Shown here: piece after piece, positions 56,739 through 64,000 of the stretch
Position numbering within the stretch: the first letter of the stretch is position 1
Layout: the number at the start of each line of letters is the position of its first letter
NCBI RefSeq assembly: GCF_900107535.1
Contig: NZ_FNRA01000011.1
Coordinates: 1 to 64,000, forward strand
Direction of reading: 5' to 3'
Length of the DNA: 64,000 nucleotides
Source: Pedobacter hartonius
Lineage (GTDB): Bacteria; Bacteroidota; Bacteroidia; Sphingobacteriales; Sphingobacteriaceae
The notes under the pieces: model-generated
Seen by the model: the letters and a program-made list of their open reading frames with translations, nothing else
Told to the model about the DNA's origin: nothing
Databases searched by the model: none
Translations under genes and position numbers: made by a program

Positions 56739-56772
56739 TCTGAAAGGAATGCACAGGGAATAAAATAAACAG

Positions 56773-56800
56773 GACGACAGGCATTGCCTGCCGTCTTTAT
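56773..56800. terminator. Hairpin between the converging PLP-enzyme and RidA-family genes
   Basis: GACGACAGGC (56773-56782) pairs with GCCTGCCGTC (56786-56795) with one A/C mismatch and a 3-nt loop, followed by TTTATT. It lies between two converging genes and probably stops transcription from both sides. Confidence 0.6.
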
Positions 56801-56803
56801 TAA

Positions 56804-57298
56804 TTATTCCAAAGGATTTTTTGGCCAGTGCCCCAATTCAAAAAGGGCTTCAATTTCTACCGGAATGTTATCTGGTAAAGAGCCGAACCCAACTGCACTC
56901 CTTACGCCGATCCCGTTTTCTTTTCCCCATACCTTGGCGAAAAGCTCACTGCAGCCATTGATGATATACGGGTGTTTCTCAAATTCCGGCACGCAGTTGA
57001 CCATTCCGAGTACTTTTATCACACGCTTCACTTTATCAAGGCTCCCAAGGTGAGTTTTGATGGTGGAAAGAATGGTTAAGCCTACCTGCTGGGCCGCAAG
57101 TTTACCCTGTTCCATATCTATGTCTTTGCCTATCCTTCCTTTAATCAGCTGTTTATCGTTCTGTACCGGTCCGTGACCGGAAATGTACAGGTATTTACCA
57201 TCGATCAGGTATGGAGTGTAAACACCTATAGGCGTAGGAGCAGGAGGTAATTGTAAACCGGTTTTAGCAAAGTTTTCTTCGGGAGTTGAATTTTCCAT
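56804..57298 (-). CDS. RidA-family (YjgF/UK114) protein
   Basis: The 164-residue protein is longer than classical RidA (about 130) and belongs to one of the sister groups. Features are TPIGVYTPYLIDGKYLYISGHGP at the start of the barrel (seen as two motifs, PIGVYTPYL and LYISGHGP), EQGKLAAQQVGLTILSTIKT, and the conserved Arg with IPVEIEA (VRSAVGFGSLPDNIPVEIEA). RidA hydrolyses reactive enamine/imine intermediates made by PLP enzymes such as serine/threonine dehydratases. It has no signal peptide. Its place next to an ammonia-lyase-like PLP enzyme fits this chemistry, although that enzyme is exported while this one is cytoplasmic, so the substrates may reach it after import. Confidence 0.82.
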   Translation of the reverse strand: MENSTPEENFAKTGLQLPPAPTPIGVYTPYLIDGKYLYISGHGPVQNDKQLIKGRIGKDIDMEQGKLAAQQVGLTILSTIKTHLGSLDKVKRVIKVLGMVNCVPEFEKHPYIINGCSELFAKVWGKENGIGVRSAVGFGSLPDNIPVEIEALFELGHWPKNPLE

Positions 57299-57469
57299 TT
57301 ATCGGGGATTAGTGTTTTTATCTAAAATACTAAGTTTTTAGATAAAAAATGCCATTTTAAGGGTGTGAAGAGTAAATAAGATGATTGCGTTGCTGCAGGT
57401 CAATCAGACGTTAGAGATACCAGGACCCGCAGCAGAACGTTATTGAAATACAAAGACATCTGAATCCTA

Positions 57470-58204
57470 TTGAACCGGCAATTATTTATAAGCATTCTTC
57501 TCTTTATCTCCTTTGAATCGTCAGGACAGATCGTTCTGACGGATCAGCCCATTCCCCTGAAACCGGAAGGATTTTACATCTCCGGGGTGACTGATGTAAG
57601 AAGTGATAAAAATGGGATAGGGCAGATCCTGGTGGCAATCAATCACTATATTCGTCATAACCTGCATAAGGATCAGTCACTGAGCCCGGTGCTGATCAGT
57701 ATTAAAGAACTTAATATCCTGGAAACCGGAAAAACAGACCAGACTATTGATGGTCGGCTTAAATTGGGCTTATCGTTTAGTCTCCAAAAGGATTATGGCG
57801 CTGAGCACCTCGTTGACTATCAGGCTGGTTTACATTATACAAGAGCTGATCATCTGCAGGCCGCATTGGACGAATATCTGAGGACTATCTTTAATAACGG
57901 GCTTGTATATTTTAATAACTGGATGAAAGACAATGCCGGTACCAACCGGAAGCTGGCGAAAGGTGTGGACATCAGTTTTACAGACTATACAGAAAAAACT
58001 GAGGGTGACACGATATACTATTCGGCTAAAAGGCCCTTAACCTGGGCTGATTTCCAATCCACTTCGCAGCCGCCCGGCAGATTTGGCGCACAGGTAATAC
58101 CCGGGATCGGTTATACCCAGCAGGTAATACTGAAACCAGGCATGGTCTCGATAAATCTGCACAGGCAGAATGGAACAACCATATTGACAAAGAGCTGGAA
58201 GTAA
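57470..58204 (+). CDS. Secreted protein of unknown function with TTG start
   Basis: The 244-residue product has a Sec-like signal (LFISILLFISFESSGQIVLT). An in-frame TGA at 57461 leaves TTG at 57470 as the only reasonable start upstream of the signal. The middle has AxxNHYIRHNLHKDQSLSPVL and a long amphipathic helix region; the C-terminal part has RPLTWADFQSTSQPPGRFGA, resembling the LTWxDF motif of Bacteroidota DUF922-like secreted proteins, but the usual downstream part seems short. I do not recognise a function. It lies alone, convergent with the response regulator gene, with 24 nt between the stops and no clear terminator. Confidence 0.55.
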   Translation: MNRQLFISILLFISFESSGQIVLTDQPIPLKPEGFYISGVTDVRSDKNGIGQILVAINHYIRHNLHKDQSLSPVLISIKELNILETGKTDQTIDGRLKLGLSFSLQKDYGAEHLVDYQAGLHYTRADHLQAALDEYLRTIFNNGLVYFNNWMKDNAGTNRKLAKGVDISFTDYTEKTEGDTIYYSAKRPLTWADFQSTSQPPGRFGAQVIPGIGYTQQVILKPGMVSINLHRQNGTTILTKSWK

Positions 58205-58228
58205 TCAGTGCACAATAACTATTGCGGA

Positions 58229-59005
58229 TCACTGCATTTCTGACCGCTTTAGGAGGGTAGCCTGGTACTCCATGGGCGACATTTTAAAATGCCGTTGAAA
58301 ATTCTTTCCGAATACGGTCTGGGAACTGAATCCTGTAAGCTTCGTGATTTCGAACATCGAGTATTCGTTTTGCGAGATCAGTTCCGTAGCTTTTTTAATC
58401 CTTGTTATGTCAATGAGTTCTTTTGGAGACAATGACGATAGCGATTTGATCTTCCTGTAGAATGTGGGCCTGCTCATATTCATGTGTTTGGCAAGCTTGT
58501 CAATATCCAGGCTGATATCTTTGATATTCTTACGGACATAGTCGTCCAGTTTCTTTAGAAAAAGTTCATCTGTTTTTGACTGTGCCATTACCCGCACATC
58601 TTCAAAGGGCGAATTTGCAAAGTGGTCCTTTATCTTAAGCCTGTTTTTAAGCAGGTTTGACACCTGCAGCTGTAAGAACTCTGGTGAGAAAGGCTTCTGA
58701 ATATAGGCATCTGCGCCATTTTCGAGCCCTGATATTTTGGCCTTATAGGTGTTTTTTGCGGTGAGCAGGATGATCGGGATATGGCAGTACTCAACTTTAG
58801 CTTTAACGATGCGGCAAAGCTCGAACCCGTCGATGCCAGGCATCATGACATCACTGATGATCAGACTGATCATGTGGTCGTCAAGAATCTTTAATGCGCT
58901 TTCGCCATCAGTGGCAAGGTGCAGCCGGTAGTTTTCACCAAGTACATCAGAAAGAAATTCCAGAATATCTTCGTTGTCATCTATTAATAAAAGTGTTGCA
59001 TCCAT
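58229..59005 (-). CDS. Response regulator with REC and AraC-type DNA-binding domains
   Basis: From the ATG at 59005 the protein has 258 residues. The REC domain (about 3-120) shows LLLIDDNEDILEFL, phospho-acceptor Asp52 in LIISDVMMPGIDGFELC, and Lys in AYIQKPFSPEFL. The C-terminal AraC domain has IDKLAKHMNMSRPTFYRKIK and ITKLTGFSSQTVFGKNFQRH. This is the output half that in Bacteroidota hybrid two-component systems is usually fused to the sensor; here it is a separate protein. Its ATG shares one base with the stop of the kinase gene (TAATG), so the two are translationally coupled. A TTG six codons upstream is a less likely start. Likely targets are the adjacent glutaminase-like gene or a nearby SusCD locus. 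Confidence 0.88.
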   Translation of the reverse strand: MDATLLLIDDNEDILEFLSDVLGENYRLHLATDGESALKILDDHMISLIISDVMMPGIDGFELCRIVKAKVEYCHIPIILLTAKNTYKAKISGLENGADAYIQKPFSPEFLQLQVSNLLKNRLKIKDHFANSPFEDVRVMAQSKTDELFLKKLDDYVRKNIKDISLDIDKLAKHMNMSRPTFYRKIKSLSSLSPKELIDITRIKKATELISQNEYSMFEITKLTGFSSQTVFGKNFQRHFKMSPMEYQATLLKRSEMQ

Positions 59006-62000
59006 TATTTCATGTTTTTCCAATTGCCGAGTTTGAACCCGAACTTTTGATGAATAGGTAAAGTTAATTGAAAAGTAATCAAATTTGTTTCATCGTATAC
59101 CAATTTTAAGGAGCCATTATGAAGCTCCGTCAGCGATTTGGCCAGTGAAAGCCCGATCCCGGTACCCTGTTGTTCGCTTCCATGAATCCTGAAAAAGGGT
59201 TCAAATATCTTCTCCCTGAGTTCTTTTGGAATTGGCTTACCATCATTGCTGATTCTGATGCTGAAATCTCTCTCTTCTTTTTCTCCGCAGAGGATGCTGA
59301 CCGACACTTTAGATTCTCCATATTTAATGGCGTTGGAAATCAGGTTGCCCATGATCTTTACGAAGGCCTCCGTATCTACAAATGCAACCAGTTGTTTTTT
59401 TGGAAAATTAAGCGAGAGTCCGATCTTTCGCTTTTCTGCTGCTGCGCGGAAGATATCTGCCTGATCGGCCAGCAGCGCCGTGACGTTTGTACTAACGAAA
59501 CTCAGTCCGAATTCATTCATCTCCGTTTTTCTGAAATCGAGCAGCTGGGTAGTGAGACTGAGCAAGCGGTTGGTGTTCTTTTCAATCATCAAAAGGCTTT
59601 TCTTAATGGCAGGCGAGTCGTCTGCTTTTTTAAGGATCCGTTCTACGGGACCGGCGATCAATGTCAAAGGCGTTTGTATTTCGTGGGCAATATTAGTGAA
59701 AAACTCGATCTTTGCCTGGTATATTTCCTTTTCCTTTTCAAGCTCGTACAACTGTAATTTGCTGCTGTTCTTTCTGTCCTGGTAGCGCATGTAAAGGTGC
59801 AGTGCCAGGCAGATCAGGCCGGCCATGATCACGAAATAGAGGCCATATGCCAGGGTGCTTTTCCATACCGGGGGAAGGATTTTTATGAATAATGTCCTTT
59901 CCTTACCTGTCCAGTTTCCTACATTACTTTCTGCAGCAACGATGAAGGTGTAATTCCCGGCGGCGAGATTGGTGAAATAGGCTTTGCGGTTGACGTTCAG
60001 ATAGGTCCAGTTCTTGTCCAGGCCTTTCATAAGGTACTTGTAGCGGGTAACGCTGGGAGAGGAATAACCCAGGGTAGAGAATTCAATGTTAAAGCTCGAC
60101 TGATCATGTTCCAGTACCAGGCTGTCTGTATAAATGATGGAATTCTTTAAAGGGCTGTTCCGGATAGCAGGAACAGTCTCCGTATTGCTGATCTGGAACC
60201 CGGTAATATAAGTTGGCGGCACCTGCCGGGGTTTTCCAAGCGCTGATGGAGTAAAAGCAACCATCCCTTTTACAGAGCCGAAATACATCATCCCCTGGCG
60301 GTCTTTGAATGCCGAGTTGTAGTTGAACTGATCTGTAATCAGACCATTGGCCTGGGTATAGGTCTTGATTTTTCCGGATTTCATGTTCATACAGATCAGC
60401 CCTTTGAGGGAGCTGATCCAAAGGTTCTTTTCATCATCCTCCAGGATCCTGAACAGGCTGTTGCTGGGCAGCCCGTTTTCTGTGCTGAACCGTTTAAAGG
60501 ATTTGCGGTCCCTGTTTAAACGGATAAGTCCGCCACCTTCTGTGGCCATCCACAGGAAATGATTACTATCCTCAAAAATTCCCTGTATCGCGTATTCGGG
60601 TATATTTGGGCTTTCTTTTTGTCGGCCAAACCTGATGTTCCCGCTGCTGCCCGTTCTGGCATTATAGTAGAAAACACCACTTTGCATACTCCCTGTCCAG
60701 ATTGTACTTTCATGGTCTTCAACTATTGAATAAACCTGAGAATCCTTAGGAATCTGCTGCACCCTTTTGAAGTGGTAGTTTTTTTCATTGAGCATAAACA
60801 GACCAGCCCCGGTTGTGCCAATGAGGAGGTTACTGTCACGTGTTAAATAGATACACATTACAAAATCGCTGCTCCTGCTGTCTTCCTTGCCAACCGGATT
60901 AATCCTTTTAATGATTCTGCCTGTCGGGATATCCATGACTTCAAGTCCGTGCTGGAAGGGCCCGATGTACACCCGGTTGCCAACAGTGAGCATCCCATGA
61001 ATATTGGGATAGGATAAGCTTGACGGAATATCCCTGGAAGTATAGTGGCTGAATTTGCCGGTGCTGGTATTCAGTTTATTCAAACCGGCATCTTCAGTTC
61101 CGATCCAGATGTTGCCCTCCCGGTCGGAGGAGATTTCCCGGACGGCATTTCCTGATATAGAGTTGATACCGTTCACCGGATAGTATTTTTTGAACTGATT
61201 CGTTTCTGCAGAAAGATAGTTGAGCCCCCCAAAAAATGTACCTGCCCAGAGTCCCCCGCAGTTGTCTTTGTACAAGCAATATACTGCATTGTCAGACAGG
61301 GAATAATTATCTCCTACCTGCTTTCTGATATTTTCTATCTGAGATTTATCCTGGTTACAGACATATATTCCTGATTCCGTGGCGATCCAGAAAGTTTTGG
61401 AACTGTCGGCCATGATGTCCCTCACATAAATTTCTGTCCTGTCCTTATTCCGCAATAACAGGGATTTAAGCTGGCCTGTCTTCAAATGATAGGATAGCAA
61501 TCCCTGTTTGGTCGTACCGATCAAAAGCTGATCCTGGTCTGTCCATAACAGTTTACTGATCTGCTTTGAGCTGAAAGGGAGGTCATGAAGAATAGGGATA
61601 ACCGAAGATGTGTTGGTTTTGGGATCGTATTTCCCGATAGTGCCTCCGAAGGTGCCCAGCCATAAATTCATGGAGGGATCAAAGGCAATACAGGATGCGG
61701 AAAGATGATGATTGGTCACCTTGTTCCGGCGCTGGTCGTATTGAACGAGTTCGTTGTTGGAAAGGAACCACAGCTGATTTTTTTTGTCTACCAGGATATT
61801 ACTGATAGAGGAGGGGGGGACAGGCAGAGCCGTAAAAGTTTCCGTGTAAGGATTAAATCTGAAGATCCCATGATTGGTGCCCACCCAGATCATCCCCCTA
61901 CGGTCCTCGCAAAGCGATATGATACTATTATTCCCTATCCTTCCAAACCCGGTCTGGTTATTTTTAAAGGATTTGAAGGTATAACCGTCGAAACGGTTAA

Positions 62001-62181
62001 GCCCTTCTTTCGTACCAACCCACATAAATCCTTTTTGATCCTGAAGAATAGCGATGACAGTATTATGTGCCAGTCCGTCTTCCGCCTGGTAACGCTTAAA
62101 ATAATAGGATTGCCCGCTGGCGAAAAATGGCAGTAGGCATAAGATGGTATAGAGCAGGTTTTTTTTATCAGATCGAAACAT
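59005..62181 (-). CDS. Reg_prop/Y_Y_Y periplasmic-sensor histidine kinase
   Basis: From the ATG at 62181 the protein has 1058 residues. After a Sec signal (LLYTILCLLPFFASGQ) come about 14 propeller repeats with the typical GLNRFDGYTF, GMIWVGTNHGIFRFN, NIWIGTEDAGLNKLN pattern (residues about 25-680), a Y_Y_Y domain (YLMKGLDKNWTYLN; NLAAGNYTFIVAA), one membrane helix (YFVIMAGLICLALHLYMRY), HisKA with His833 in FFTNIAHEIQTPLTLIAGPV, and HATPase_c (NLISNAIKYGE; GTGIGLSLAKSL). It senses a breakdown product in the periplasm. It stops after the kinase core, without fused REC-HTH parts, which are encoded by the overlapping next gene. It is transcribed divergently from the glutaminase-like gene. Confidence 0.9.
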   Translation of the reverse strand: MFRSDKKNLLYTILCLLPFFASGQSYYFKRYQAEDGLAHNTVIAILQDQKGFMWVGTKEGLNRFDGYTFKSFKNNQTGFGRIGNNSIISLCEDRRGMIWVGTNHGIFRFNPYTETFTALPVPPSSISNILVDKKNQLWFLSNNELVQYDQRRNKVTNHHLSASCIAFDPSMNLWLGTFGGTIGKYDPKTNTSSVIPILHDLPFSSKQISKLLWTDQDQLLIGTTKQGLLSYHLKTGQLKSLLLRNKDRTEIYVRDIMADSSKTFWIATESGIYVCNQDKSQIENIRKQVGDNYSLSDNAVYCLYKDNCGGLWAGTFFGGLNYLSAETNQFKKYYPVNGINSISGNAVREISSDREGNIWIGTEDAGLNKLNTSTGKFSHYTSRDIPSSLSYPNIHGMLTVGNRVYIGPFQHGLEVMDIPTGRIIKRINPVGKEDSRSSDFVMCIYLTRDSNLLIGTTGAGLFMLNEKNYHFKRVQQIPKDSQVYSIVEDHESTIWTGSMQSGVFYYNARTGSSGNIRFGRQKESPNIPEYAIQGIFEDSNHFLWMATEGGGLIRLNRDRKSFKRFSTENGLPSNSLFRILEDDEKNLWISSLKGLICMNMKSGKIKTYTQANGLITDQFNYNSAFKDRQGMMYFGSVKGMVAFTPSALGKPRQVPPTYITGFQISNTETVPAIRNSPLKNSIIYTDSLVLEHDQSSFNIEFSTLGYSSPSVTRYKYLMKGLDKNWTYLNVNRKAYFTNLAAGNYTFIVAAESNVGNWTGKERTLFIKILPPVWKSTLAYGLYFVIMAGLICLALHLYMRYQDRKNSSKLQLYELEKEKEIYQAKIEFFTNIAHEIQTPLTLIAGPVERILKKADDSPAIKKSLLMIEKNTNRLLSLTTQLLDFRKTEMNEFGLSFVSTNVTALLADQADIFRAAAEKRKIGLSLNFPKKQLVAFVDTEAFVKIMGNLISNAIKYGESKVSVSILCGEKEERDFSIRISNDGKPIPKELREKIFEPFFRIHGSEQQGTGIGLSLAKSLTELHNGSLKLVYDETNLITFQLTLPIHQKFGFKLGNWKNMK

Positions 62182-62412
62182 ATTTGGTGGAATCAAATAT
62201 AAGTATTGAGCATAAGCCAGCCGGAAATATGAGACAAACTAACTAAATATTGATCAATTTAGTAGGCTGAGAATAATTTAATTTGCTTTTAAATTTTAAT
62301 TTATTGTTCAGCGGGCATTAAGCGTCTTTTAAAAGCGCAAACCCTGCGGGGAGTAATGACTGTTCTAACCAAATCATGGAAAAAATTTAATCTTCCATAT
62401 TATTAAAAAACT

Positions 62413-64000
62413 ATGAAGTGTTTCAAAAGACTTAATGCGCTCTGCCTGCTGATCTTTATCATCAGCGGGCAAACAGCCCTGGCGCAGGACGACCGCATAC
62501 CGGCCTATCCCTTAATTACCCACAACCCCTATTTCAGTGTCTGGTCCAATACCGACCAGCTGAATGGCTCTGTCACCAAACACTGGACAGGGAAAGATCA
62601 ATCCATGATCGGGCTGATTAAAGTAGATAAGCAATATTACAGGTTCATGGGAACAGTATCCCCAAGGTTCAAAAACCTGGTTGCTACAGGAGAGGAACTG
62701 CCTGGAAAATGGCAGTACACAGAACAGAATCCCGGAAATGGCTGGGAAGGGGCGGGCTATGCAGACCAGTCCTGGAAAAGCGGCCTTGCTCCTTTCGGGG
62801 ATCAGCGGGCGCAGGCCGGAACAAGCTGGACGGGGAAAGACCTCTGGATCCGCAGGAAGTTTAAGCTGACCGCAATACCCAAAGGGCCGCTATTCCTGAA
62901 GCTCTACCAGGATGACGATGCCGAGGTTTTCCTGAACGGTAAGCAGATTGCCGGCACTAAGGGTGCAACAGGAAGTGCTGTAATGATTCCCCTGGATGCG
63001 GCAATGAAGTCGCTCCTGAAGCCGGGAGAAAATACACTCGCTGTTCATTGTTTAAATACCGGAGGCGGATCATGGCTGGACGTAGGTTTGTCTGAAAAAT
63101 TGGCAGACCTTCCGGGCGATGTCTTTCTGACAGCAAAACAAACCAGTGTGAAACTCACCGCAACCCAAACGATCTATCAGTTTCAATGCGGAACTGTTGA
63201 CCTGAAAGTGACCTTTACATCCCCGCTGATTTTGCAGGACCTCAGCTTACTGACCAACCCCGCTTCTTATCTGAGCTACGAAGTCAATGCAAACGATAAG
63301 CAAACACATCACGTTTCCATTTTCACCAGCGTTTCATCAGGCCTGGCCACCAACCAGTCTTCACAGGAAGTGCAGGCCTCTGCTTATACCAGTAACGGGC
63401 TTGCAATTTTAAAGGTAGGTACGACCGCGCAGCCTGTCCTCAAAAAGAAGGGGGATGATGTTCGGATCGACTGGGGTTATCTCTATGTATCAGCCCCTTC
63501 TGCTGCAAGTGCTAAACAATATATTACAGGCAGCGAAAATGCCTTGTCTTCTTTTAAAACGGAAGGAAAGCGGTCCACCAATCTGACAGGGAAGTCGCTG
63601 ATGTTAAATACAGTAATCCCTTTTGGTAGTGTAGGCATCCAAAAGCAAAACAAGTTCATGGTCATCGGTTATGACGATCTGTATTCCGTACAGTATTTTC
63701 ACACAGACCTGAAACCCATGTGGCGTGATGTTCCGGGGGCAACCATGGAAGGGGTATTGAGTACCGCTACTAGTAACTATGAAAAAGTGCTGGAAAAATG
63801 CCGCAATACTGATACTGAAGTTTATAATGATGCCCTGAAGTCCGGTGGAGAACAGTATGCCAAACTCTGTGTGATGGCTTACCGCCAGAGTATAGCCGCA
63901 CACCAGCTGGTTAAAGGTCCCGATGGTGAACTGCTGTTCCTCTCAAAGGAAAACTTCAGCAACGGATCAATCAACACGGTAGATGTAACCTATCCATCGG
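62413..64000 (+). CDS. Glutaminase A-family secreted enzyme (DUF4964/DUF5127/DUF4965), 5' part
   Basis: The ATG at 62413 opens a frame that runs past the window end; 529 codons are visible. It has a Sec signal (LCLLIFIISGQTALAQ) and the DUF4964 start DRIPAYPLITHNPYFSVWSN. Residues about 95-225 form an inserted jelly-roll-like domain (GKDLWIRRKFKLTAIPKGPL; VFLNGKQIAG; GENTLAVHCLNTGGGSWLDV), like the sugar-binding domain of GH2 enzymes, followed by the DUF5127 region (QCGTVDLKVTFTSPL; YDDLYSVQYF). Family members are called glutaminase A by similarity to a fungal enzyme; many Bacteroidota members lie in glycan or peptide loci and their activity is uncertain. The catalytic DUF4965 part lies mostly beyond the window. 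Confidence 0.8.
   Translation, partial: MKCFKRLNALCLLIFIISGQTALAQDDRIPAYPLITHNPYFSVWSNTDQLNGSVTKHWTGKDQSMIGLIKVDKQYYRFMGTVSPRFKNLVATGEELPGKWQYTEQNPGNGWEGAGYADQSWKSGLAPFGDQRAQAGTSWTGKDLWIRRKFKLTAIPKGPLFLKLYQDDDAEVFLNGKQIAGTKGATGSAVMIPLDAAMKSLLKPGENTLAVHCLNTGGGSWLDVGLSEKLADLPGDVFLTAKQTSVKLTATQTIYQFQCGTVDLKVTFTSPLILQDLSLLTNPASYLSYEVNANDKQTHHVSIFTSVSSGLATNQSSQEVQASAYTSNGLAILKVGTTAQPVLKKKGDDVRIDWGYLYVSAPSAASAKQYITGSENALSSFKTEGKRSTNLTGKSLMLNTVIPFGSVGIQKQNKFMVIGYDDLYSVQYFHTDLKPMWRDVPGATMEGVLSTATSNYEKVLEKCRNTDTEVYNDALKSGGEQYAKLCVMAYRQSIAAHQLVKGPDGELLFLSKENFSNGSINTVDVTYPS

Noticed and set aside
59170-59757. 195-codon plus-strand frame opposite the sensor kinase
   Set aside because: It is the antisense of the HisKA/HATPase region and has no independent support.

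Overview
The window looks like the chromosome of a soil or plant-associated Bacteroidota bacterium, most likely Sphingobacteriaceae (Pedobacter/Mucilaginibacter-like). This rests on three SusC/SusD pairs, TAnnTTTG-type -7 boxes, few Shine-Dalgarno sequences, three GH92 mannosidases, and a reg_prop/Y_Y_Y sensor kinase. The genus is inferred from gene content only.

Layout. (1) 1-2310 is a decayed mobile or defence segment: the right end of an IS3-family element inside a tyrosine recombinase gene, then an AbiEi/AbiEii-type toxin-antitoxin pair whose toxin is frameshifted in its active-site loop. (2) 2865-15592 is a six-gene alpha-mannoside utilisation operon: type I phosphomannose isomerase, MFS sugar porter, SusC, SusD and two GH92 enzymes. 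GH92 enzymes release mannose outside the cytoplasm, SusCD and the porter import, and the isomerase sends mannose-6-P to glycolysis. (3) 15728-20368 encodes a chaperone-usher-like surface fibre system (two DUF4402 subunits, a PapD-like chaperone, a large usher-like protein with a C-terminal SdrD-B-like repeat). (4) 20504-27147 is a signalling cluster: a six-PAS/GAF kinase, a single-domain REC protein, a REC-HisKA_3 kinase, a NarL/LuxR regulator, and a truncated REC-PAS-kinase remnant. A near-identical 42-nt element with a -7-like box at the same spacing precedes both the fibre operon and the last signalling gene. (5) 27191-30495 holds methionine aminopeptidase and a third GH92 gene broken by an apparent 1-nt deletion.

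(6) 30644-37910 is a complete-looking trans-4-hydroxyproline catabolic cluster: DHDPS-family deaminase, ketoglutarate semialdehyde dehydrogenase, hydroxyproline epimerase, FAD D-amino-acid dehydrogenase, AraC regulator and APC permease. (7) 38383-48565 follows on the same strand: SusC, SusD, S9 peptidase, S10 carboxypeptidase and an exported amidohydrolase, a peptide-utilisation locus. Side by side, (6) and (7) suggest use of hydroxyproline-rich peptides (collagen or plant extensin type). (8) 48650-57298 has an exported amidohydrolase (minus strand), a third SusC/SusD pair, a Tat-signal SelA/DgaE-like PLP enzyme and a RidA-family protein, possibly for amino-containing substrates. (9) 57470-64000 has an orphan secreted protein, a two-protein version of the Bacteroidota hybrid two-component system, and the 5' part of a glutaminase A-family gene that runs off the window.

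The strongest candidates for something new are the fibre locus with its shared 42-nt element, the hydroxyproline/peptide super-locus, and the exported PLP-enzyme locus.
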